Positions 7,265 to 13,539 of a stretch of DNA of 18,570 nt are shown piece by piece; the stretch's first letter is position 1; each line of letters begins with the position of its first letter. The stretch is from DAORIO01 sp964384645 (GTDB lineage Bacteria; Patescibacteriota; Minisyncoccia; Phycocordibacterales; UBA9973). Under the pieces are notes generated by a model. That model had not been told where the DNA came from. It was given only the letters and a program-made list of their open reading frames with translations, and made no database searches. A program made the position numbers and the translations under genes. The stretch is from assembly GCA_964384645.1 (NCBI GenBank), contig CAYLKL010000010.1, positions 1 through 18,570 of the forward strand, written 5' to 3'.

Positions 7265-9841
7265 TTAAAAGGTTAATTTTACAACTATGTTAATTAGTTT
7301 TTTAGGCACAACAACAACTTTGACGATTTCTTTTCCTTCTATGTTTCTCTTTACTGATTCATCTTCTAGGGCAATTTTTTTGATTTCTTCTTCACTAGTA
7401 TCATTTGCCAAAACAACACTTCCCCGTTTTTTACCGTTTACTTGTATAACAAGCTCGAAGTCATTATCAATTATTTTTGATTCGTCATATTTAGGCCAAT
7501 CAGTTGTATGAATACTTTTAGGCTCTTGTCCTGAGCTTGCCGAAGGATCGCCCATTTCTTTCCAAAGCTCTTCTGTAATGTGCGGCGCAAATGGTGAAAG
7601 TAATTGAAGCAAAATTTTATAAGTTCTCTCTGTAATTTTTTCTTCTTTTTCAAGAGTATTTATCAAAATCATCATTTTAGAAATTGCAGTGTTAAATTTA
7701 AAACCTTCAATATCCTCCTCAACACCTTTTATTGTCTTTTCAACCAAATTATCAGTTCGGCAAGTTTTCTTTTCTACATCAACCTGATCTTTCAACTTCC
7801 ATACTCTTTCCAAAAATCTTCTTACTCCGACAACTCCGTTCGGATCCCATGGATAATTTACAGTCACTCCATACGGACCCATAAATGCCAAATACATTCG
7901 CACTGTATCAGCACCAAGTCTTTCTACTATTTCATCTGGATCAATTACATTTCCACGAGATTTACTCATCTTTTCTCCATCAGGACCCAAAATAAGTCCG
8001 CGGTTTCTTCGAACTTTATATGCCTCATCTTCATTCACGAGCCCAAGATCAAACAATGCCTTCGTCCAAAAACGAGAATACAGCAAGTGCATAGTAGTAT
8101 GTTCGGCTCCTCCCATATAAAGATCGATTGGCATCCATTCTTTCATTTTTTCTTTACTCGAAAATTCTGCAGAATTTTTATTATCTAAATATCTGTAAAA
8201 ATACCAAGTAGAGTCGACGAACGTGTCCATCGTTTCAACTTCAGGTGTCCAACCTTTTCCAAATATTTTTTCTGTTCGCTCCAGTAATTCCTTACTTCTC
8301 GCAAGTGGCGCTGTTCCGTCTGGTGTGTGATCAACATCTTCTGGAAGTAACCATGGTAAATGTTCCTCCGGTATTGAATGTGCCTTGCCCTCGGGATCAT
8401 AAACAATCGGAATCGGACAACCCCAAAATCTCTGGCGCGAAATTCCCCAATCACGAAGTCTATAAGTCTTCACTATTTTCCCTCCGACAAATTCTGTGAT
8501 TTTTTTCTTGGCTTCATCTGTTGTTAAACCATCAAATTCTCCTGAATTAATTAGAGGTCCTTCTCCTGTAAAACAGAATTCTTTTGCTGTTGCAATATTT
8601 TCAATGTAATTAATAGGATTATCTCGGTATTCTAGTGGAATATTACCCTGATTTATATTGTCATCGATTACTCTTTTAATTGAAATATGATATTTTCTGG
8701 CAAATTCAAAATCTCTTTCATCATGCGCCGGCACCGCCATAACCGCTCCCGTTCCATAGCCCGCCAAAACATAATCCGCAACCCATACAGATACTTCTTC
8801 TCCATTAGCTGGATTAACAGCTTTTATTCCTTTTATTCCTACTCCGGTTTTTCCTAGTCCTGAGCCTGTCGAAGGGTCTTTTGAACCTATCTGTCGTTCA
8901 AGTTCTGATTTCTTTTTTGTTTCATTAATATATTTTTCCACCTCATCCCAATTTGAAATTTGAGATTTTAAATTTGAAATTAGTTCATGTTCCGGTGCAA
9001 GTACTACATAAGTTACGCCGAACAATGTATCAGCGCGAGTAGTAAAAACTTTAATTGAGTTTACTGAAGAATTTTCAAGTGTCTGGTTGAGCTCTTCTGA
9101 GCGACCCGAGGACCGAGAAAATTCTTCAGCAAACGAAACTTTAAATTCAATTTCACTTCCTTCACTTCTACCGATCCAGTTCTTTTGTGCTGATTTTATT
9201 TCTTCTGGCCAATCAAGTTTTTCTAAATCATCAATCAATCTGTCAGCATATTTTGTTATTCTCAAGCTCCATTGATCTTGGCTTTTTTGAACAACAGCAC
9301 TTCCACATCTTTCACATTTACCGTCGTGTACCTGTTCGTTTGCTAGTATTGTCTGGTCTTTTGGACACCAGTTTACTTTTGTTATTGCACGATACGCTAG
9401 ATCATTTTTAAGAAATTGATTGAACATCCACTGCGTCCATCTGTAATATTCAGGGTCACAAGTTACTGATTCACGACTCCAATCAAACATTGCCCCCATT
9501 GAGCGAAGTTGGGTTCGCATTTTTGCCATTTGCTCTATAGTTAGTTTTTTAGGATCAGCGCCGAGTTTTATAGCTGCATTTTCAGCTGGTAGTCCGAAAG
9601 CGTCAAAGCCTGTTGGAAATAAAACATTGAACCCTTGCATTCGTTTATATCTTGCAAAAATATCTGGCACAGAAAAAGCATACCAGTGACCAACGTGAAG
9701 ATTTCCAGACGGGTAAGTAAATTCAGTCAAAGCATAGAAATTTCTCTTTCCATCTACTTTGTCTTTTACTTCATAAACCCCCTCTTCTTCCCACTTTTCC
9801 TGCCATTTCTTTTCTATATCTTTGTGATTATATTTTTCCAT
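7265..9841 (-). CDS. leuS: Leucyl-tRNA synthetase
   Basis: Class Ia aminoacyl-tRNA synthetase, 858 aa, cytosolic; charges tRNA-Leu and edits mischarged tRNA. Visible landmarks: HIGH motif as HVGH (49-52) inside YPSGNLHVGHW; a zinc-ribbon region with Cys159, Cys176 and Cys179 (Asp162 replaces the fourth Cys); the CP1 editing domain with TTRADTLFG and GTGAVMAVPAHDERD (Asp377 is the family's conserved editing aspartate); KMSKS at 624-628; and a C-terminal anticodon-binding region ending in a family-typical 'VNGKKRG' segment. Three low-complexity stretches look inserted: about 238-260 and DPSTGSGL (322-329), both in the editing domain, and DPSASSGQ (765-772). All are in frame and correspond to palindrome-like DNA. 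The start at 9841 has AGGA 4 nt upstream. Confidence 0.97.
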   Translation of the reverse strand: MEKYNHKDIEKKWQEKWEEEGVYEVKDKVDGKRNFYALTEFTYPSGNLHVGHWYAFSVPDIFARYKRMQGFNVLFPTGFDAFGLPAENAAIKLGADPKKLTIEQMAKMRTQLRSMGAMFDWSRESVTCDPEYYRWTQWMFNQFLKNDLAYRAITKVNWCPKDQTILANEQVHDGKCERCGSAVVQKSQDQWSLRITKYADRLIDDLEKLDWPEEIKSAQKNWIGRSEGSEIEFKVSFAEEFSRSSGRSEELNQTLENSSVNSIKVFTTRADTLFGVTYVVLAPEHELISNLKSQISNWDEVEKYINETKKKSELERQIGSKDPSTGSGLGKTGVGIKGIKAVNPANGEEVSVWVADYVLAGYGTGAVMAVPAHDERDFEFARKYHISIKRVIDDNINQGNIPLEYRDNPINYIENIATAKEFCFTGEGPLINSGEFDGLTTDEAKKKITEFVGGKIVKTYRLRDWGISRQRFWGCPIPIVYDPEGKAHSIPEEHLPWLLPEDVDHTPDGTAPLARSKELLERTEKIFGKGWTPEVETMDTFVDSTWYFYRYLDNKNSAEFSSKEKMKEWMPIDLYMGGAEHTTMHLLYSRFWTKALFDLGLVNEDEAYKVRRNRGLILGPDGEKMSKSRGNVIDPDEIVERLGADTVRMYLAFMGPYGVTVNYPWDPNGVVGVRRFLERVWKLKDQVDVEKKTCRTDNLVEKTIKGVEEDIEGFKFNTAISKMMILINTLEKEEKITERTYKILLQLLSPFAPHITEELWKEMGDPSASSGQEPKSIHTTDWPKYDESKIIDNDFELVIQVNGKKRGSVVLANDTSEEEIKKIALEDESVKRNIEGKEIVKVVVVPKKLINIVVKLTF
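7528..7549. repeat. Short interspersed repeat inside leuS, copy 1
   Basis: Core TCCTGAGCTTGCCGAAGGA at 7529-7547. It shares 19 of 22 bases with the copy at 8857-8878, the differences all being transitions. On the coding strand it gives DPSASSGQ in the C-terminal region of LeuRS. Confidence 0.65.
8857..8878. repeat. Short interspersed repeat inside leuS, copy 2
   Basis: Core TCCTGAGCCTGTCGAAGGG at 8858-8876, in the same orientation and the same reading frame as copy 1. It encodes DPSTGSGL within the CP1 editing domain, at what is probably a surface loop. Confidence 0.65.
9064..9129. repeat. 66-bp inverted-repeat element inside leuS
   Basis: 13-bp perfect inverted repeats (CTGAAGAATTTTC at 9064-9076, complement at 9117-9129) flank a 40-bp GC-richer centre. 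The whole is 66 bp, a multiple of three, and adds about 22 residues (including FSRSSGRSEELNQ) between the WIGRSEGSEIEF and FTTRADTLFG blocks, which are much closer together in ordinary LeuRS. MITE-like in shape. Confidence 0.55.
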
Positions 9842-9851
9842 TTGTTCCTAA

Positions 9852-9860
9852 AATATAGCA
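9852..9860 (-). promoter_or_regulatory. Extended -10 promoter of leuS overlapping a terminator
   Basis: Reads TGCTATATT on the minus strand, with 10 nt (including AGGA) to the ATG at 9841. Its TG lies in the last bases of the terminator stem at 9859-9890. The resulting leader would be only about 3-5 nt. Confidence 0.45.
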
Positions 9861-9890
9861 AAAATCCCCCGTTTTTGCGAGGGATTTTTG
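9859..9890 (-). terminator. Terminator between the DUF5671 gene and leuS
   Basis: 10-bp perfect outer stem (CAAAAATCCC at 9859-9868 with 9881-9890) and two more inner pairs. On the minus strand it ends in ATTTTTG. A smaller hairpin, AGAGT-AATG-ACTCT (9916-9929), lies directly after the DUF5671 gene stop. It should end the upstream transcript or act as an attenuator for leuS. Confidence 0.6.
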
Positions 9891-9930
9891 CCTAGACACA
9901 AAGACTAAGTACTATAGAGTAATGACTCTT

Positions 9931-10965
9931 TTACAATGGCCTTGGATTCTCGTATGGTGGATAAATATCAGGATCGATTGTTCTTTCAAAACAAGTTCGT
10001 CCAGCATCATGATCCCAAGATTCATTTGTACCCCCGCCTGGATAAGGATAACTACTTGTGGCAATATCTTTTGCTCCAATATCCATCATTGGCATAACAC
10101 CTCCACCGTAGCTATTATACTCTTGCCAACCTTGTGGCATATCCATAGAAAACGTAGCACAAAGTTCAAATTTCAAATCCGCTAATTTTTTATACTCATA
10201 AACTAATCCTTTAGAAAATTCTGGGTCAACTGGAACACTCCAACCTGCAATAGGATTTGCTAATTCCTTTAGATCTTCTGGTAATTTTTCTTTTTGTTGC
10301 CAAAAACTAATTACTTGCCATTGAATACTTTGCAAATCTTGCATTCTTTTGTCATCCAAACGAAGAAGTCTTTGCTCTTTAGGCGAGCCCATCACAGAAA
10401 AAGCAAACCAAATTATAAGAGCAACAAAAACTGAAGCTTTTATAGCTGAAGTAAAATGCACGGGCATTCCCAAAAACTTTTCCCGCCCTTTGAGTTCTAA
10501 GACATAATAAAATCCTACAAACAAAGCTACCAACAGAGTAATAATTACTTTATAAATAAATCGAGTAGTTATTTCCCCAGAAACAAAATATTGCACAAGC
10601 GTAACCAAATCAACAACAATAACAATACTTGAAAGGAATACTACCAAATAAAGCATCCACTTTTTTATTATTTCATCGATATGACCGATTCCACTTTTCT
10701 TCATTTTATTCCAGAGATACGAAAGTATGACAAATACTGGGAAGAAAATTATAAGCGTAGCAAGAGAAGTTCTCATTGCGGTAAAATCATAAGTATTGTA
10801 TCCGTATGAATATACAGCATTCAAAACATCTGGAAATTTCTTATCGAGTGTTGCAAAAGCAAGATTCAAAAAAGAAGTGACTGTTGTAATAAGTGAGACT
10901 AAAACTCCAAGTGATAAAAAGAAAAACTTCGGCGATAACTTTGGTCTATTTATTTCTTGTTCCAT
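9931..10965 (-). CDS. DUF5671-type membrane protein with extracytoplasmic C-terminal domain
   Basis: 344 aa. The N-terminal half has about five hydrophobic segments (near 15-38, 64-85, 101-126, 134-157 and 173-190) and resembles the DUF5671 family common in Patescibacteria, where its role is unknown. From about residue 195 the protein is soluble and starts with a short helix and a pattern (LDDKRMQDLQSIQWQVISFWQQKEKLPEDLKEL) that resembles the start of pseudopilin-like modules, followed by a Gly/Pro/Tyr-rich tail with two Cys. The tail's PVDPEFSKGLVYEY is also pseudopilin-like. This suggests a membrane-tethered surface protein; function is inferred only from layout. It is followed by hairpins and then leuS in the same direction. 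Confidence 0.7.
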   Translation of the reverse strand: MEQEINRPKLSPKFFFLSLGVLVSLITTVTSFLNLAFATLDKKFPDVLNAVYSYGYNTYDFTAMRTSLATLIIFFPVFVILSYLWNKMKKSGIGHIDEIIKKWMLYLVVFLSSIVIVVDLVTLVQYFVSGEITTRFIYKVIITLLVALFVGFYYVLELKGREKFLGMPVHFTSAIKASVFVALIIWFAFSVMGSPKEQRLLRLDDKRMQDLQSIQWQVISFWQQKEKLPEDLKELANPIAGWSVPVDPEFSKGLVYEYKKLADLKFELCATFSMDMPQGWQEYNSYGGGVMPMMDIGAKDIATSSYPYPGGGTNESWDHDAGRTCFERTIDPDIYPPYENPRPL

Positions 10966-10971
10966 AAATTT

Positions 10972-10980
10972 TTTATAATA
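10972..10980 (-). promoter_or_regulatory. Likely -10 region of the DUF5671 gene
   Basis: Minus strand reads TATTATAAA, giving TATAAA 6 nt or TATTAT 9 nt before the ATG at 10965. Either would place the transcription start within a few bases of the start codon. Confidence 0.45.
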
Positions 10981-11050
10981 GAGTTTTCTAAATTCTATGT
11001 TCTAATTATCTAACATCTAGTAATACCTTTATTTTATTCCTTTTTTGAGT

Positions 11051-11056
11051 TATATT
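11051..11056 (+). promoter_or_regulatory. Likely -10 box of the coiled-coil membrane protein gene
   Basis: TATATT with 9 nt to the ATG at 11066. It lies inside the longer reading that would start at TTG 11045, which supports the ATG at 11066. Confidence 0.4.
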
Positions 11057-11065
11057 CAATACAAG

Positions 11066-11593
11066 ATGATTGCCAAGAAAAAAACTGCAAAAAAGAAAAA
11101 GAGTAAATCATATTTTGAATTTGACGCAATGTCCAAGAAAGCGACTACTTGGATAGGCTCAAACCAATCAATCGCAGTTCACTCTACAGTTTTTATTTCT
11201 GCTTTTTTACTTCCGATTTTTGGTGTCCCTTGGGATACAGTTCTATTAGTACTTACAACTATCGTTTCGCTCGAAGCAATCTATTTAGCAATCTTCATTC
11301 AAATGACAGTAAACAAAAACACTGCTGACATCGAAGAAATTCAGGAAGATGTCGATGAGATTCAAGAGGATGTTGAAGAAATCCAAGAAGACGTTGAAGA
11401 AATTGAAAAAGACATTGACGAAATTCAAGAAGATGTCGATGAGATTCAAGAGGATGTTGAAGAAATCCAAGAAGACGTAGAGGAGGATGAAGCTGCTGAA
11501 ATAAAAAGAGACCAAGATTTGGTCCAAAAAATAGAAGGAACTCTCGCTCAACTCTTAAGAGAAATCGAAGAACTAAAAAATAAACAAAAATAA
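11066..11593 (+). CDS. Two-TM protein (DUF1003 / low-affinity iron permease-like) with coiled-coil tail
   Basis: 175 aa from the ATG at 11066. A very basic N-terminus (MIAKKKTAKKKKSK) precedes two membrane segments (about 35-53 and 56-80). The second, LVLTTIVSLEAIYLAIFIQMTVNKNT, resembles the small membrane proteins grouped as DUF1003 or low-affinity iron permease; I cannot decide between them, and transport is unproven. Residues about 90-140 form a near-perfect heptad array of seven units (EIQEDVD/EIQEDVE/EIEKDID), strongly acidic, followed by a helical KR/E tail. It should anchor in the membrane with an acidic coiled-coil rod for oligomerisation. The alternative TTG start at 11045 is rejected because of the -10 box within it. 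The stop overlaps the terminator stem. Confidence 0.7.
   Translation: MIAKKKTAKKKKSKSYFEFDAMSKKATTWIGSNQSIAVHSTVFISAFLLPIFGVPWDTVLLVLTTIVSLEAIYLAIFIQMTVNKNTADIEEIQEDVDEIQEDVEEIQEDVEEIEKDIDEIQEDVDEIQEDVEEIQEDVEEDEAAEIKRDQDLVQKIEGTLAQLLREIEELKNKQK
11345..11478 (+). repeat. 50-nt exact direct duplication in the coiled-coil region
   Basis: Bases 11345-11394 recur without change at 11429-11478, an offset of 84 nt or exactly four heptads. Synonymous codon choices are copied too, which shows a recent duplication or conversion, not independent drift to the same peptide. Confidence 0.85.
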
Positions 11594-11620
11594 AAAACCG
11601 GCTAGGCCGGTTTTTTATTT
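11588..11620. terminator. Bidirectional intrinsic terminator
   Basis: 15-bp perfect stem (11588-11602 with 11606-11620), TAG loop, CCGGC/GCCGG core, flanked by A and T runs. It serves the coiled-coil gene on the plus strand and the micro-ORF unit on the minus strand. Confidence 0.9.
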
Positions 11621-11640
11621 AAATTATCTCGGCTAATATA

Positions 11641-11685
11641 TTAATATAAAAGTTTTTCAGCTATTTCGAATGGATCGCCTTTCAT
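11641..11685 (-). CDS. Putative 14-aa leaderless micro-ORF
   Basis: Reads MKGDPFEIAEKLLY then TAA. It is proposed because a perfect TATAAT (11697-11692) sits exactly 6 nt before its ATG, the same geometry as the strongest genes here, and because a terminator at 11588-11620 closes the unit, giving a transcript of about 100 nt. The peptide is amphipathic and could be a short helix. No family is known to me. Alternatives are a non-coding small RNA of the same extent, or the decayed end of a gene. The -10 box alone could arise by chance in this A+T-rich gap. It converges on the coiled-coil gene and diverges from the 73-aa gene. Confidence 0.35.
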   Translation of the reverse strand: MKGDPFEIAEKLLY

Positions 11686-11691
11686 AAGCTA

Positions 11692-11697
11692 ATTATA
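11692..11697 (-). promoter_or_regulatory. -10 box of the micro-ORF / small RNA unit
   Basis: Perfect TATAAT on the minus strand, 6 nt (TAGCTT) before an ATG. No clear -35. It lies directly beside the -35 of the divergent plus-strand promoter (11704-11709). Confidence 0.45.
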
Positions 11698-11703
11698 TAG
11701 TAT

Positions 11704-11732
11704 TTGACATAATTAATTTTATATGTTAATAT
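11704..11732 (+). promoter_or_regulatory. Promoter of the 73-aa membrane protein gene
   Basis: Consensus TTGACA (11704-11709), 17-nt spacer, then TAATAT (11727-11732). Start expected near 11739, giving a leader of about 22 nt without a Shine-Dalgarno. Confidence 0.55.
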
Positions 11733-11760
11733 AACAATAAATATTAAAAAATTATATCTT

Positions 11761-11982
11761 ATGAAAACAAAACACATCCTCTTATTTGGGAGCTTGATAC
11801 CCGCCTCAATTCTCATTATCTCTATAATGATAGAATTATTAGTACCAGGTAATTTTTATGCATGTAAAGCAATCGGGATTCTTCTTATCTACATGTTTGT
11901 ATTCTGGCTACCGGTTACAATTTGGTATATGCATCACGACAATAATCATTATCATTACGTAAAACTCCCTCCATTCATGTAA
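11761..11982 (+). CDS. 73-aa two-TM protein with His-rich loop
   Basis: Small membrane protein with hydrophobic segments at about 6-28 and 35-56. A short polar tail follows, WYMHHDNNHYHYVK (about 55-68), with four histidines (58, 59, 63, 65) that could bind a metal. I recognise no family. The gene has its own promoter with a consensus -35 and a terminator starting 6 nt after the stop, so it is probably expressed alone. Overall codon use is A/T-rich like the neighbours. Function unknown. Confidence 0.6.
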   Translation: MKTKHILLFGSLIPASILIISIMIELLVPGNFYACKAIGILLIYMFVFWLPVTIWYMHHDNNHYHYVKLPPFM

Positions 11983-11987
11983 ACAAC

Positions 11988-12025
11988 AGGCTCATCTCGC
12001 TTAGCGACATGAGCCTATTTTTTTA
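11988..12025. terminator. Intrinsic terminator
   Basis: 8-bp outer stem AGGCTCAT (11988-11995 with 12009-12016), an inner TCGC/GCGA stem with TTA loop, then an A and a T run on the plus strand. It ends the 73-aa gene and may stop the converging mazG-like transcript. Confidence 0.8.
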
Positions 12026-12052
12026 TATTTTAAACTCAATTAACTCCTATCA

Positions 12053-12403
12053 TTACAAACCTTTTGATTTAAGAAAAAAATCTTCTTTCTCTCTGGCCTT
12101 AATATGAGCTTCTTCCAAATCAACTTCGTAATGATCGGCTAATCTAATTAGAACATATAAGAGATCTGCTAGTTCGTCTGATAGCTCCCCCTTGAGTACT
12201 TTCTTATCAGGTTCCTTTTCTTGATAATAATAATTTTCATATCTCATTATTACCTTAGCTAAATCACCAACCTGTTTAGAAAGTTCAATGAAAGAACCTT
12301 CTGCACTCCAAGGTTTCCCTTCTAGTTTTTGCATTCGATGAATTCTATCCTGTGCCAAATTAATGACTTCTTGAAAAGAAAGTTTTTTATCTATATTTTC
12401 CAT
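12053..12403 (-). CDS. MazG-like nucleotide pyrophosphohydrolase family protein
   Basis: A 116-aa all-alpha protein of the MazG-like superfamily, cytosolic NTP pyrophosphohydrolases that remove aberrant nucleotides. The helix carrying ELSDELADLLYVLIRLADHY (73-92) with Glu77 and Asp80 matches the second metal-binding motif (E-x-x-D), and DLEEAHIKAREKEDFF follows as usual. The first motif, normally E-E-x-G-E, reads K-Q-V-G-D (43-47), so one or more metal ligands are altered and activity or substrate may differ. It starts one base after the ychF stop (TAA-T-ATG), without a Shine-Dalgarno, so expression is probably coupled to ychF. Confidence 0.8.
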   Translation of the reverse strand: MENIDKKLSFQEVINLAQDRIHRMQKLEGKPWSAEGSFIELSKQVGDLAKVIMRYENYYYQEKEPDKKVLKGELSDELADLLYVLIRLADHYEVDLEEAHIKAREKEDFFLKSKGL

Positions 12404-12404
12404 A

Positions 12405-13514
12405 TTAAATTTTAAATTCTATGACATCCCCGTCTTTCACTACATATGTCTTCCCTTCAGTTCTAACTTTTCCTTTTGCGCGAGCGTCAGCCATGCTTCC
12501 AGCATCGAGTAGATCTTGCCAGAAAACTACTTCCGCACGAATAAATTTATCTTTAAAATCTGTATGTATTGCCATTCCCGCAACTGGTGCCGTACTTCCC
12601 GCTTTTATTGTCCAAGCTCTTGTTTCTTCTGGACCAGTAGTGAAATATGTTTCTAGTCCCAAAAGTTTATATGCCTCAACGATAAGATGATCCACCCCAC
12701 TTTCATTTATCCCAAGACCAGATCTAAATTCTACTTTTTCTTCATCGCTCATTTCTTTCAATTCATCTTCAGTTTTAGCATCAAGTATCACCCAGCCTGC
12801 ACCAGTTTCTTCAATTGTTTTTGTTAATTCCTTAAATTTCTCTGGATCTGTTTCGTCCAAATTTTTTGCTCCTGATTTTTTGTTCAGTCCATAAATAAAT
12901 TTCTTTCTTGTAAGCAAATTTAGTTCTTTTATTTTTTTCTCTTCTTCTTCGTTTAAAGATACTTCGTACGCCATTCCTCCTTCTTCAACAACTGCTTTTA
13001 CTTTCTGTATTGCGTCATTTAGTGCAACAAATTCTTTATCACCTCTTTTTACTTCTCGGGCAATTGTCCCCGCTCTTTTTTCTAGTGTTTCAAGATCAGC
13101 AAGTGCGAGCTCCATATTTATAACTTTCATATCTCGAAGCGGATCAATATTTCCATAAACATGCTGAATGTCTTTATCTCCACCTTCAACTGGGAAAATT
13201 CGAACCATCTCAAGGACCGCATCAGTTTCTCGAATATTTGCCAAGAATTTATTCCCCAAACCTTCTCCCTTTGAAGCACCTTCTACAAGTCCCGCAATAT
13301 CAACGAATTCAATCGCTGCTGGTAAAACTTTATTTGAGCCCGTAAATTCTGCAAGCTTGTAAAGTCTATCGTCAGGCACACCAACAATACCCACAGACGG
13401 GTCAATGGTACAAAAAGGATAGTTCATAGCCGGCACACTCTTTTTTGTGAGTGCGTTAAAAAGCGTCGATTTCCCGACGTTTGGCAGTCCTACAATTCCA
13501 ATACTTAGTGCCAT
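12405..13514 (-). CDS. ychF: Ribosome-associated ATPase/GTPase YchF (Obg family)
   Basis: 369 aa, the usual YchF length. YchF is a ribosome-binding P-loop NTPase of the Obg family that hydrolyses ATP in preference to GTP and is linked to translation and stress responses. Motifs: P loop GLPNVGKS (9-16), the YPFCTIDPS switch segment (32-40), G3 DIAG (72-75) with GASKGEGLGNKFL just after, the NKKS version of G4 expected for YchF, and a C-terminal TGS domain (AWTIKAGSTAPVAG to KTYVVKDGDVIEFKI). It heads a two-gene unit with the MazG-like gene. An extended -10 (TGATATAGT) lies 9 nt before the ATG, so the leader is at most a few bases. Confidence 0.96.
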   Translation of the reverse strand: MALSIGIVGLPNVGKSTLFNALTKKSVPAMNYPFCTIDPSVGIVGVPDDRLYKLAEFTGSNKVLPAAIEFVDIAGLVEGASKGEGLGNKFLANIRETDAVLEMVRIFPVEGGDKDIQHVYGNIDPLRDMKVINMELALADLETLEKRAGTIAREVKRGDKEFVALNDAIQKVKAVVEEGGMAYEVSLNEEEEKKIKELNLLTRKKFIYGLNKKSGAKNLDETDPEKFKELTKTIEETGAGWVILDAKTEDELKEMSDEEKVEFRSGLGINESGVDHLIVEAYKLLGLETYFTTGPEETRAWTIKAGSTAPVAGMAIHTDFKDKFIRAEVVFWQDLLDAGSMADARAKGKVRTEGKTYVVKDGDVIEFKI

Positions 13515-13523
13515 AATTTCAAA

Positions 13524-13532
13524 ACTATATCA
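13524..13532 (-). promoter_or_regulatory. Extended -10 promoter of ychF
   Basis: Reads TGATATAGT on the minus strand within the 25-bp gap, 9 nt before the ychF ATG, with no Shine-Dalgarno between. Confidence 0.5.
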
Positions 13533-13539
13533 GAAAAAA

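Noticed and set aside
7604..8188. 194-aa plus-strand open frame
   Set aside because: It lies wholly antisense to leuS, which has full-length family motifs; the translation is Phe/Ser/His-rich, as expected for the complement of an A+T-rich gene.
9842..9930. Possible T-box riboswitch upstream of leuS
   Set aside because: The gap is under 90 bp and lacks the T-box antiterminator sequence and a specifier stem; only a simple terminator and a small hairpin are seen.
11337..11490. Regular short repeats that could suggest a CRISPR array
   Set aside because: The 21-nt period codes for heptads (EIQEDVE) within one open frame, with no spacers.
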